From Streptomyces sp. NBC_00690 (GTDB lineage Bacteria; Actinomycetota; Actinomycetes; Streptomycetales; Streptomycetaceae), in NCBI RefSeq assembly GCF_036226685.1, contig NZ_CP109009.1:496001-560000 (forward strand): a DNA stretch of 64,000 nt, in the 5' to 3' direction. The translations under genes and the position numbers were made by a program. How positions within the stretch are numbered: position 1 is the stretch's first letter; each line of letters begins with the position of its first letter. Below the pieces are notes generated by a model that ran no database searches, had not been told where the DNA came from, and worked only from the letters and a program-made list of their open reading frames with translations. Of this stretch, positions 25,325-33,561 are shown one piece after another.

Positions 25325-26836
25325 TCAGTGGGGCCACGGGGTGAGCGCGCGTGTCGCGAACGCCTTGCTCATCCCGACCGTGGCCGCGGTCAGATCGGCC
25401 CCCGCCGCCAGAACGCACCGGTCGGGGCGTACGACGACGATGTCAGCGCCGCGGCGGTCCATCCACCGAGACACGGGCTCACCGGTGGGGCCCAGCTCAT
25501 CGAGGGTGACCGACACCGAGTCGTCGAAGGAGTTCCACCAGCCCGCCGTTCCCTCAAGCAGCGCCCGGGTCCTGGCGACGACGAGGAAGCGATCGCCGAC
25601 CTCATCGTCCAGTCGGGTGCCGCCGGTCAGGGTCGGCTGGGGAAAGAGGCTGCCGCCACCCTCGTGGACGAGAGGGCCGGGCGTCAGCGCAGGCAGTTGG
25701 AATCCGAGCGGACGGGAGTTCTCACCGGAGAGCAGCCGCCGGTCCCGCTCCGCGGCCTCTTCGATGTCACGGGTACCGACGAAGCGGCCGAACTCGACGG
25801 CGGACTGCACCACGCTGCGCACATGGGGCGCGCGTTCCCCTTCATAGGTGTCCAGCAGTTCGGCCGACATCCTGCCGCGGAGGACCCGGGCGAGTTTCCA
25901 GGCGAGGTTGGCCGCGTCCCGGAGCCCTGAGCACATGCCTTGTCCGAGGAAGGGCGGCATCTGGTGCGCCGCGTCGCCCGCGAGCAGGATGCGTCCCTTC
26001 CGCCAGGAGCGGGCGCTCAGCCCGTGGAAGGTGTAGACGGCGCTGCGTTCGACGTCGAACCGCAGATCGGGGAAGACGGGTGACAGCAGCCGTTCCAGGG
26101 AGGGCCGCGCCATGAGGGCGGCGGGCTCGTCCCCGGGCAGCAACATGAATTCCGCCCGGTAGCGACCGCCGGGTATGGGGTTGGCCACGTACGGGCGGCG
26201 TGGATCACAGACCTGTATCGCCTCGGTGAGGAGGTCTTCGCGGCCCAGTCGATCGACCAGGTCCAGGACGAGCCATTCCTCGTCGAAGCCCAGGCTGTCG
26301 AGGGCGACGCCCATCATCTGGCGAACCGGGCTGGCTGCCCCGTCGCATCCGATGAGCCAGTCCGCCTCGATCCGTTCCGTATCACCGCTCGTGTGGTCGA
26401 GGCACTCGACGGTGACACCGTCGGGTCCGCTGTCCAGTGCGGTCATCTCCAAGCCGCGCCGTACCTCCACGCTCTCCATCGCCGTGACGACACGTTCCAG
26501 GACGCGATCGAAATCGGGCTGGTAGAAGTACATGCTCGCGGGCAGCCCCGAAACGCTTCCCTGGTCCCCCGGCACCTGGATGAGCCTGCGGAGCGAGGCG
26601 TCCATGAGGGCGAGGCCGCGGTTGGGCAGCATCCGTGGCAGCAACTCGTCCAGGCAGCCGAGTTCCTGGAGGGTCCGTAGACCGGTGTGATCGATGTGGG
26701 CGGCCCGGGGCAGGGGATAGACATCGGTGGACTTCTCCACCACGAGGACCCGGACACCACGCCGACCGAGCAGACCCGCCATCGCCATGCCGACCGGCCC
26801 GAAGCCGATGACGGCCACTTCGTAGCGAGCGTTCAC
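25325..26836 (-). CDS. FAD-dependent aromatic monooxygenase (MhpA/PheA-like)
   Basis: A 503-residue group A flavin hydroxylase. It has VIGFGPVGMAMAGLLGRRG (FAD dinucleotide fold), PRAAHIDHTGLRTLQELG, DWLIGCDGAASPVRQMMG (DG motif) and RILLAGDAAHQMPPFLGQGM (GD motif). A thioredoxin-like C-terminal region follows to residue 500. This arrangement matches MhpA, which hydroxylates 3-(3-hydroxyphenyl)propionate using NADH and oxygen. It overlaps the thiolase gene by four bases. Together with the CoA ligase it suggests ring hydroxylation followed by CoA-ester breakdown. Confidence 0.88.
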   Translation of the reverse strand: MNARYEVAVIGFGPVGMAMAGLLGRRGVRVLVVEKSTDVYPLPRAAHIDHTGLRTLQELGCLDELLPRMLPNRGLALMDASLRRLIQVPGDQGSVSGLPASMYFYQPDFDRVLERVVTAMESVEVRRGLEMTALDSGPDGVTVECLDHTSGDTERIEADWLIGCDGAASPVRQMMGVALDSLGFDEEWLVLDLVDRLGREDLLTEAIQVCDPRRPYVANPIPGGRYRAEFMLLPGDEPAALMARPSLERLLSPVFPDLRFDVERSAVYTFHGLSARSWRKGRILLAGDAAHQMPPFLGQGMCSGLRDAANLAWKLARVLRGRMSAELLDTYEGERAPHVRSVVQSAVEFGRFVGTRDIEEAAERDRRLLSGENSRPLGFQLPALTPGPLVHEGGGSLFPQPTLTGGTRLDDEVGDRFLVVARTRALLEGTAGWWNSFDDSVSVTLDELGPTGEPVSRWMDRRGADIVVVRPDRCVLAAGADLTAATVGMSKAFATRALTPWPH

Positions 26837-28065
26837 CTTCCGCCCCCTTCCAGAATCGTCACGGCCAGTGCAGCGGTGTCGTCGAGCGCCAGGCCGCCCG
26901 CGTTCTCGGCGAGCGCCCAGCGCGCGCCCGGCACCTGGCGGGTGGTCGCACGGCCGCGTAGCTGACCTACCAGCTCACTGATCTGGGCCAGTCCGGTGGC
27001 GGCGACCGGATGGCCGCGTGACTCCAGACCGCCACTGGTGTTCACGGGCAGCCGCCCACCGAGGGCGGTTGCCGACTCGGCCACCAGGTCGGAGCCCTCG
27101 CCGGGGCCGCAGAATCCGAGTTCCTCATAGGCGAGCAGTTCATTGAACGAGATCGAATCGTGCACTTCGGCCACGTCGATGGAGTCGGGAGTGACGCCCG
27201 CCCGCCGGTAGGCCCGTTCAGCGACCCGGCTCAGTGCGGACCGTCCGTCCACCACTCCGCCCATACCGATCGCACAGGCGCGTACCCACACCGGTGATTG
27301 GCTGGGGGTGACATTGCGTTCCGCGGTCACGACCACCGCGGTGGCACCGTCGCCGATGGGTGCGCACATGAGTGCGCGGATCGGTTCCGCGACGGGCCGG
27401 GAGGCGAGCACCTGCTCCACGGTCAGCGGGGCGCGGTACTGGGCCAGTGGGTTGTCGGCAGCATGACAGCGGTTCTTGACACTGATGCGGGCCAGCGTCT
27501 CGGCGGTCAGCGGTTGCCGTGCCGCGTACGCCGCGAGTCGCGGCGGGTACACCGTTGTGACGAAGACGCTCTCCCGACCGACGTCGATGCCGGACGCCCG
27601 GACGACATCGATGTCGGCGGCACCGTTCAGCGCTCGGTAGGTGGCCGTACGGTCCTCGCTGAACAGCTTCTCCACACCGAGCACGAGCACGGTGTCCGCA
27701 TCGCCGGAGCGGATCGCCTGACAGGCCAGGGCGAGCGCGGACGAGGACCCGGCGCAGGCGTTGTCGATGTTGAAGACCGGGAGGCCGGTCATCCCCATGT
27801 CACGGAGGATCGTCTGACCGACGACGCTGACCTGACCGGTGATCACGGAGGCCATCGCATTGGCCACGAACGCCATGTCCAGGTCAGCGGGCTCCAGCCC
27901 CGCGTCCCTCAGTGCCGCGGTCACGGCCTGGGCGCCCAGGGACTTCAGGGAGCGGTCCAGGTGCTTTCCGAAGGGGGTCATTCCAGTGCCGATGATCGCC
28001 GGGGCGCTCCCCGGGGCGGTGGTCACCGTGACGTCTCCCGTGCCGTTGGTCGCCGAGACACCCAT
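26833..28065 (-). CDS. Thiolase-family protein (SCP-x/lipid-transfer type)
   Basis: A 410-residue thiolase. The nucleophile Cys is in NIDNACAGSSSALALACQAI. HDSISFNELLAYEELGFC and the GGLESRGHPVAATG loop supply the His, and a second Cys is replaced by the SCP-x pattern ending WALAENAGGLALDD. This non-degradative-looking variant is common in steroid and aromatic side-chain catabolism, where it splits 3-ketoacyl-CoA to acetyl- or propionyl-CoA. It sits seven bases after the enoyl-CoA hydratase gene and overlaps the flavin hydroxylase start, so it belongs to one long operon. Confidence 0.85.
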   Translation of the reverse strand: MGVSATNGTGDVTVTTAPGSAPAIIGTGMTPFGKHLDRSLKSLGAQAVTAALRDAGLEPADLDMAFVANAMASVITGQVSVVGQTILRDMGMTGLPVFNIDNACAGSSSALALACQAIRSGDADTVLVLGVEKLFSEDRTATYRALNGAADIDVVRASGIDVGRESVFVTTVYPPRLAAYAARQPLTAETLARISVKNRCHAADNPLAQYRAPLTVEQVLASRPVAEPIRALMCAPIGDGATAVVVTAERNVTPSQSPVWVRACAIGMGGVVDGRSALSRVAERAYRRAGVTPDSIDVAEVHDSISFNELLAYEELGFCGPGEGSDLVAESATALGGRLPVNTSGGLESRGHPVAATGLAQISELVGQLRGRATTRQVPGARWALAENAGGLALDDTAALAVTILEGGGR

Positions 28066-28071
28066 GGCCTC

Positions 28072-28875
28072 CTATCCGAATCGCTTGGTGAAGGACTCGA
28101 CGCCGGGCAGGAAGTTCCCGCGCCTCATCGCGTCCCAGTGCAGGGAGTGGTCGAGTTCAAGGGCCTCGGCCAGCGGCAGTTCACGACCGGTGAACACGGC
28201 GCGCCGGGCGGCCGAGAGGCCCACGCGCCCCGCGCGTCGCGCGGCGGTGACGGCGAACTCCTCGGTGGTCGTGAGGAGCCCGTCCGGTTCGCACAGCACA
28301 TCGACGAGCCCCAACTCCGCCCCCTTGCGGGGATCGACGGGCTCGGCGTGCAGCATGAAGTGGAGGGCGCGGGAGGGTCCCATCAGCCGGCTCAGATACT
28401 GGGCGCCTCCGCCACCGCTCGGCAGTACCCCGAACAGCTTCATCTCGGGTGCACCGAGCTTGAGTCCGTCACGGTCCGCGACAAAGCGCAGATCGCAGGC
28501 TGCGGCGAGCTCCAGTCCGCCGGCCAGGGCATGGCCCCCGATCGCGGCGACGGTGAGCAGTGGGCCGCGGCGCAGACGTAGACAGAGTTCACGAAAGCGA
28601 TCCATGGTCCGGTTGAACTCCGCGAGGAGGTGTTCCAATCCGTGTTCGGCGACCGTCGTGGCCATCCAGGAAGCGTCGGCCCCGGCAGAGAAGACGGACA
28701 ACCCGCTGGTGAGGACGACTGCGGCGACCGCCGGATCGGTGACGGCAGCGTCGTAGCGCGCATTGAGCGCATCGATGAAGGCGGGGTCGATCGCGTTGAC
28801 CGGTGGCGCGTTCATCGTCCAGATCTGGACGCCTTCCGCCGACCGCACGGACACGATGTGATTCAGGTCCGACAT
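28072..28875 (-). CDS. Enoyl-CoA hydratase/isomerase (crotonase) family protein
   Basis: A 267-residue crotonase-fold protein. NAPPVNAIDPAFIDALN and LSVFSAGADASWMA (oxyanion hole, first half) are present, as are AIGGHALAGGLELAAACDLRF, PEMKLFGVLPSGGGGAQYLSRLM and DPRKGAELGLVD. One catalytic Glu (GGLELA) is kept. The second position lies in a Gly-rich loop (PSGGGG), as in several isomerase or lyase members, so hydration is likely but not certain. ATG at 28,875 follows AAGGAG. It is the first gene of the operon running to the dihydroxyphthalate-decarboxylase-like gene. Confidence 0.88.
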   Translation of the reverse strand: MSDLNHIVSVRSAEGVQIWTMNAPPVNAIDPAFIDALNARYDAAVTDPAVAAVVLTSGLSVFSAGADASWMATTVAEHGLEHLLAEFNRTMDRFRELCLRLRRGPLLTVAAIGGHALAGGLELAAACDLRFVADRDGLKLGAPEMKLFGVLPSGGGGAQYLSRLMGPSRALHFMLHAEPVDPRKGAELGLVDVLCEPDGLLTTTEEFAVTAARRAGRVGLSAARRAVFTGRELPLAEALELDHSLHWDAMRRGNFLPGVESFTKRFG

Positions 28876-28976
28876 GCGTCAGCTCCTTGTTCCGAAACTG
28901 CCCGGATAGGGAACCGTCCAGGCCGTTGCGGTTGATGCCTCGTGGACCGTTGCAGGCCCTCCAGCAGGGCAACCGC

Positions 28977-29002
28977 CCCCCGAAACGCGAATTCGGGGGG
29001 CG
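28977..29002. repeat. Inverted repeat in the hydratase leader
   Basis: CCCCCCGAA and TTCGGGGGG, separated by an A/T-containing ACGCGAA spacer, form a nine-pair stem about 100 bases before the enoyl-CoA hydratase start. It may be part of the untranslated leader or a terminator of unmapped transcription. Confidence 0.45.
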
Positions 29003-29037
29003 GGTTCCACAACAGCGAGCTTAACATTCTCGCGACA

Positions 29038-29057
29038 TGTGACGTCAATACGTAACA
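29038..29057 (-). promoter_or_regulatory. Shared catabolic operator, copy 3 (enoyl-CoA hydratase operon)
   Basis: On the minus strand: TGTTAC-GTATTGAC-GTCACA. The two arms are identical to copy 1 and the similarity extends past the dyad. It lies about 163 bases before the enoyl-CoA hydratase start. A TGACGTCA palindrome overlaps it and a GACGTCACA repeat follows at 29,072-29,080. Confidence 0.6.
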
Positions 29058-29450
29058 ACATTTGTGGTCCGGACGTCACACGGCCATCCGTACGCTTCAC
29101 CCCCGGCGCTGCCGCACCACTCCCGCGGACCCGGTCGCCGTCAGCCCATCGACGACCATTGACGACCATCGACGGCCCTGAGGGAAGCGCCCCTCGCACC
29201 CCCGCGTACGCCCGAGGCGGTCCCGAAGGCGGACCGGGTGTCGATCCCGCCGGCAACAGGAATCCAAAGATCTTCGAGCCGACTACTGTCCGGATGAATT
29301 CGGTCACGGGATGATGTGGTCACGCATCAGACGGGCCGCACGGTCCTGCCCCCTGAACGTGGTCCGCCGGGATCGGCGCGTACGCATGGAATGCCCCAGC
29401 TGCTCCGAGGGCCTGGCGAGAAGAACCCACTCCCGAGGGAGACCTGCGCC

Positions 29451-30818
29451 ATGGCACGCCACCAACCCAACCGCCGACTCGCCACCCTGCTCGACGAGGC
29501 CGACTGGAACCCGGCCGAACTGGCCCGCGCCGTCAACAGCCTGGGCCAGGCACAGGGACTGGCCCTGCGGTACGACCGCACATCGGTGGCCCACTGGCTG
29601 ACCGGGTCCCGACCCCGACCGCCCATACCCGACCTGGTCGCCTCGGCGTTCAGCCGCCGCAGCGACCGTCTCGTCACCACGGAGGAAACGGGCCTTGCAC
29701 ACCCCGGACGCCAGAGCGACGACTCCTTGCCAGAGGGCCCGGAGGGGACCGACGACGTGGTGAACGAACTGACCATCCTCAGCCGCGCCGATGCCGACCC
29801 CGCGCGCCGCGCGCCCCTCATCCGTCCTGCCTACAACATCGCCCCACCTTCGACACCGAACTGGACGTCCGAGCACCCCACCGTCGCGGCACCACGCCGT
29901 TCGGGCAACCGGGTCACACCACAGGAGGTTGAGACCCTCCAGGAGATGTCCCGCGTCTTCGCGAACCTCATGGAACGCCATGGCGGTGCACACGCCCGGT
30001 CGGCGCTCGCGACCTACCTCACCGACGACACCAGCCGTCTTCTCCTCGCACCCGCCACGCCGTCACTTCGTCGGCAACTCTTCACCGGCGCGTCGCAACT
30101 CACCCATCTACTGGCCCGGATGACCATGGACGCCGGGTATCCGAGTCTGGCCCAGCGCTACTTCACGGCAGCCCTGCACCTCGCCCGCCAGGCCGAGGAC
30201 CGACGGGTCTACGCGATCACCCTGCGGGCCATGAGCCTCCAGGCACTCCGGCTGGGGTTCCAGAAGAGGGCTTGGCAACTCGCCGACGCCGCCGTCGACA
30301 CCGCGGGGCCATCGGCCGATCCGGCCACCCTCTCCTTCCTCCTGAGCCAACGCGCCGTCACCCACGCCTACTCCCAGCAGCGCCGCAAGGCCGTCGACGA
30401 CCTCGCGGCTGCCGAGGTCCAGCACGATCGTGCCACCAGTCCCCCGGGGCCGTTCAGTTCCTACCCCAGGGCGGGGTTGGAATATCAGCGCGGTCAGATG
30501 CTCCTGGCGCTGGGGGACGCGACCCGGGCGGCCGAGGCCCTGGCGTCGTCGGCAGCGGCCCGCTCGGACGACCGGCATCGATCCAACGCCCTGACCCATG
30601 CGCGGCTCGCAGCGACGCTGCTGCCGCTGGGCCGTCTCGAAGAGTCCTGCCTGCACTGGCACGTCTTCCTCGACCACTACCCGAATCTCAGACTGGCGCC
30701 CGCGGAGCAGGCCCTCAGGCATCTACGCGAGTCCCTGCGCCCCTTTCGCCGTCAGACCCAGGCGGCCACAGTCCTCCATCGGGCTCGCGCGGTCACCCGA
30801 ACGAGTCCAGACCGCTGA
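29451..30818 (+). CDS. Helix-turn-helix/TPR transcriptional regulator-like protein
   Basis: A 455-residue protein. ATG at 29,451 follows GAGGGAG. Residues about 5-60 (RLATLLDEADWNPAELARAV, then DRTSVAHWLTGSRPRPPIPD) look like a helix-turn-helix of the type found in many Streptomyces XRE-like or Tat-signal-type regulators. Residues about 145-440 are helical TPR-like repeats (ASQLTHLLARMTMDAGYPSLAQRYFTAALHLARQAED is such a repeat). The DNA site and ligand are unknown. It precedes the six-gene vWA operon but 586 bases separate them, so it is not clearly part of that unit. Confidence 0.7.
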   Translation: MARHQPNRRLATLLDEADWNPAELARAVNSLGQAQGLALRYDRTSVAHWLTGSRPRPPIPDLVASAFSRRSDRLVTTEETGLAHPGRQSDDSLPEGPEGTDDVVNELTILSRADADPARRAPLIRPAYNIAPPSTPNWTSEHPTVAAPRRSGNRVTPQEVETLQEMSRVFANLMERHGGAHARSALATYLTDDTSRLLLAPATPSLRRQLFTGASQLTHLLARMTMDAGYPSLAQRYFTAALHLARQAEDRRVYAITLRAMSLQALRLGFQKRAWQLADAAVDTAGPSADPATLSFLLSQRAVTHAYSQQRRKAVDDLAAAEVQHDRATSPPGPFSSYPRAGLEYQRGQMLLALGDATRAAEALASSAAARSDDRHRSNALTHARLAATLLPLGRLEESCLHWHVFLDHYPNLRLAPAEQALRHLRESLRPFRRQTQAATVLHRARAVTRTSPDR

Positions 30819-31404
30819 GCCGACCACCGGACGGGGACTGCTGGTTGACGACTCCCCCGGGGGCATCGGCGTCATCACACTCATGGGAACGGGCGGGCAC
30901 CCGACAGTTGATAAGCCAGGTGCAGGGCACATTCAGACGTCCTGCCAAGCTCCTGGGCTCGGGAATGACCCTGATGGGCTCTCCCGACGCTCCTAGAGGA
31001 CTGAACGCAAAAGGGTCATCCATGCCCGATGTCTAACGCACGCCTGCGGCGGCGTGGTCCGTCCGTCCGACGCCTCACGGAGAACCACCCGCAAAATCGA
31101 TTCCCGTCTACTCCATCTGCCCGACCTCGCGACACTTCGAGTCCGTTGGACGGTCCAACTCGCGGGCTGCGCCTCCTGCTCACACGCGAGATCCGCTGGC
31201 GCCCAGCAGCGCCGCAACGCCGTCGCTGCCCCATCGCGCACCACAACGCTCGATCCGGCCGGGGATCGACGGCGAAGCGCCACGGAACGGGGTGATTCGT
31301 AGTAGCGTGCGTAACCTGGTCCAGGCTTAAACAAGCCTTAAATCAAAGGTACTTGACGGCCCGGAGGGCGGCGCACCGGTCGCCCCGGGCGTTGGAGGGA
31401 AATC
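30819..31404. other. Non-coding stretch before the vWA operon
   Basis: 586 bases with no convincing gene. Its right end (31,300-31,360) is A/T-rich and carries an AGGCTT-AAAC-AAGCCT palindrome, so the promoter of the six-gene operon is probably there. A GGAGGG ribosome site lies at 31,394-31,399. Confidence 0.5.
31323..31338. promoter_or_regulatory. AGGCTT-N4-AAGCCT palindrome, candidate operator
   Basis: A perfect six-base inverted repeat with an AAAC spacer lies 67-82 bases before the GTG of the vWA gene, in the only A/T-rich patch of this region. It could be a repressor site for the operon. Confidence 0.4.
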
Positions 31405-32082
31405 GTGAGCGTCGCGCCGCGCTTCATGGCCGCGAAGGCACGTCCGTTACCGGTCCTCGTGCTGGCGGACATCAGCGGGAGCATGAAGGAGCCCGAGGAG
31501 AAGATCGATGTGCTCAACGAGTGCATCCGCCGCATGCTCGATGACTTCGCCTCCGCCGATGTCGGGCGGGGTGCGATCCATGTCGGCGTGATCGCCTTCG
31601 GCGGAGGGGGCGCGACGGAACACCAGCGGTTGGTACCCGCCACCGAGGCGATCTGGACCGATATGGAAGCCTTCGGAGGCACCCCGCTCGGCGCCGCGCT
31701 CCGCCTCACCCGGGACGTCCTCGCCGACGAGGCGGTGATCCCCGCCCGCGCGTTCTCTCCCACCGTCGTACTGGTCTCCGACGGGATGCCCAACGACGAC
31801 TGGGAGGAAGGGTTGGACCTGCTGCTCGCCTCGCCCCGAGGGGCCAAGGCCAATCGACTCGCGGTCGCCATCGGTGGCTCGGACATGACCGAGCCGGCGA
31901 AGGCGGTGTTGCGCAGGTTCGTGAGCGACGAGTCCACCGGTGTGTTCGAGGCACAGGAGGTCGGGCGGATCCAGCAGTACTTCCGCTGGGTCACCGTCAC
32001 CGTCACCCAGCAGGCCAGGAGCACCCGCCCGGGCGTGTCACCGGTGCTCAGCCCCGAGGACCTGTCGGGCTTCGGCGCCTGA
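31405..32082 (+). CDS. vWA-domain protein (TerY-like), gene 1 of the six-gene operon
   Basis: A 225-residue cytosolic protein made almost wholly of one von Willebrand A domain. The metal site is intact: LVLADISGSMKEP (D22-x-S24-x-S26), GGTPLGAAL (Thr) and VLVSDGMPNDDW (Asp). This form is nearest to TerY and the vWA proteins that accompany protein kinases in bacterial TerY-P-type conflict systems, where they act as metal-dependent protein-binding scaffolds. GTG at 31,405 follows GGAGGG. Codon 15 is TTA, so translation should need the bldA tRNA. The kinase gene begins 35 bases after its stop. Confidence 0.88.
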   Translation: MSVAPRFMAAKARPLPVLVLADISGSMKEPEEKIDVLNECIRRMLDDFASADVGRGAIHVGVIAFGGGGATEHQRLVPATEAIWTDMEAFGGTPLGAALRLTRDVLADEAVIPARAFSPTVVLVSDGMPNDDWEEGLDLLLASPRGAKANRLAVAIGGSDMTEPAKAVLRRFVSDESTGVFEAQEVGRIQQYFRWVTVTVTQQARSTRPGVSPVLSPEDLSGFGA

Positions 32083-32116
32083 GCCGACTGATCCCACTCT
32101 CGAAGGGAACCGATCG

Positions 32117-33538
32117 GTGGCATCACGGTGGGACCTCGGCGGTCTGCTGCGGCCCGTGGAGGACGAATACCATCAGTTATGGCCGTTGTCGCATTCCATC
32201 GGAGTCGGCGGCCAGGGCGAAGTGTGGCTGGCCAGGGGCGGACGCACGGCCATCAAGATCATTAGCGCCCCGACGGAAGAGGCCGCGGAAGCGGTGCACG
32301 CGCGACTGCGGCGCATCCAGCGACTCCCGCTCGACGGACTGCCCCTGGCAATTGTGCAGGCGCTCCTCGCACCGCCGAAGCTCGGATACGTCATGGAACT
32401 CATCGATGAGATGGTCCCGCTGGACGCACTGTGCTTTCCCGATGAGGACGATCTGGCGGCCTGGTACCTGCGCACCGGGGGCCTCGACCGCCGGCTGCGG
32501 CTGCTGGCGAAGCTCGCGGACGCCATCGCCAGGTTGCACGCGCGGGCCATCGTCTATCAGGACCTCTCGCCGTCGAACGTCCTCGTCTCGGCCTCCCGCG
32601 AGCAGGAAGAGATCCGACTGATCGACGTTGACAACCTCGGGCTCGTCTCGGCGATCGGGTCCGGGGCCGTCTACACACCGGGCTACGGCGCCCCGGAGAT
32701 CGTCCGAGGTCGCAGCGGGCCCACCACCCTCACGGATGCCCACGCGCTCGGCGTACTGGTCTTCGAGACCCTGACCGGCAGTCATCCGTTCCGGGGCGAT
32801 GCGGTCCTGGACGCCGACCCCGACTACCAGCAGGAGTACGCCGACCGCTTCCGGCTTCCCTGGATCGACCACCCCACCGACCGCTCCAACGAGTGCACCA
32901 ACGGCATCACACCGCGCGAGGAGTTGATGTCCGCCAAGCTGTGGGACCTGGCCGGCCGGTGCTTCGGTGCCGCGGTGGAGGATCCGAGGGTCCGCCCGTC
33001 CGCCGCCCTGTGGGCCGCGGCGCTGCACTCCGCGGCGGGTCAGACCGTGACCTGTCCGGAGTGCGATTGGGTGTACCGGGCGATCGCACCCTCCTGTCTC
33101 CTCTGCGGGCGGCCGACCGATCCCTCCTGGGTACTGCGTCATGGCATCACCTGTCCGGTGGGCGTGGAACCGGAGCCGGGCAACGATGACGGTCCGCCCT
33201 GCAACAGATCGGCGGAGGTGCCCTTGCCCGACTTCACTGTTCTCCAGCCCGCCGCCGACACCACACTGACCGCGCGCCACGCCGCCCCGGCGCCTGACCG
33301 GCCCGACGTCCCCGTCGCACGGTTGCGGTTCGACGGGCGGGACGCGACCGTGCTGAGCCTCGCCCGCGAAAGCCTCTGGCTCGATCACGACGACGGCCGC
33401 CCCTGGCGGGAGATCAGACAGGGCGGCCAGGCCGTCGTCCCGGTGGGCGATCTCGGCCGAACCTGGACCCTCCACTTCGGAGCGCGCGATTCCATCCACC
33501 GTTGGGTCCGGCTGATGCGGCTGGCGGTGCCCCGTTGA
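32117..33538 (+). CDS. Atypical Ser/Thr-kinase-like protein with zinc ribbon, gene 2 of the operon
   Basis: A 473-residue protein; GTG at 32,117 is the first start after the vWA stop with a fair ribosome site (GAAGGGA). The kinase domain (about 25-310) has SIGVGGQGEVWLARGGRTAIKII (Gly loop and Lys). The catalytic loop is IVYQDLSPSNVLV instead of HRDLKPxN and the metal loop IDVDNL instead of DFG; both Asp and the Asn are kept, so it may be active. C-x2-C pairs follow (CPECDW...CLLCG), a zinc ribbon, then a beta-rich C-terminal domain. These altered loops are typical of kinases paired with TerY-like vWA proteins. Codon 21 is TTA. Confidence 0.85.
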   Translation: MASRWDLGGLLRPVEDEYHQLWPLSHSIGVGGQGEVWLARGGRTAIKIISAPTEEAAEAVHARLRRIQRLPLDGLPLAIVQALLAPPKLGYVMELIDEMVPLDALCFPDEDDLAAWYLRTGGLDRRLRLLAKLADAIARLHARAIVYQDLSPSNVLVSASREQEEIRLIDVDNLGLVSAIGSGAVYTPGYGAPEIVRGRSGPTTLTDAHALGVLVFETLTGSHPFRGDAVLDADPDYQQEYADRFRLPWIDHPTDRSNECTNGITPREELMSAKLWDLAGRCFGAAVEDPRVRPSAALWAAALHSAAGQTVTCPECDWVYRAIAPSCLLCGRPTDPSWVLRHGITCPVGVEPEPGNDDGPPCNRSAEVPLPDFTVLQPAADTTLTARHAAPAPDRPDVPVARLRFDGRDATVLSLARESLWLDHDDGRPWREIRQGGQAVVPVGDLGRTWTLHFGARDSIHRWVRLMRLAVPR

Positions 33539-33561
33539 CTCCACGACAGAAGTCACCCGCA

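Larger units (their letters stand above)
28876..29450. other. Divergent promoter region
   Basis: 575 bases between the enoyl-CoA hydratase operon and the helix-turn-helix/TPR gene. An A/T-rich segment at about 29,020-29,065 holds the shared dyad. CCCCCCGAATTCGCG-like sequence near 28,975-29,000 (CCCCCGAA...TTCGGGGGG) could form a hairpin. No gene is supported. Confidence 0.5.

Noticed and set aside
14211..28875. Antibiotic biosynthetic gene cluster
   Set aside because: No PKS, NRPS, terpene or RiPP core genes are present; the enzymes fit catabolism with a PaaX-type regulator.
33535..33561. TTG at 33,535 overlapping the kinase stop as helicase start
   Set aside because: A TTGA overlap is attractive, but there is no good ribosome site and the added residues show nothing; the ATG at 33,562 was preferred with low certainty.
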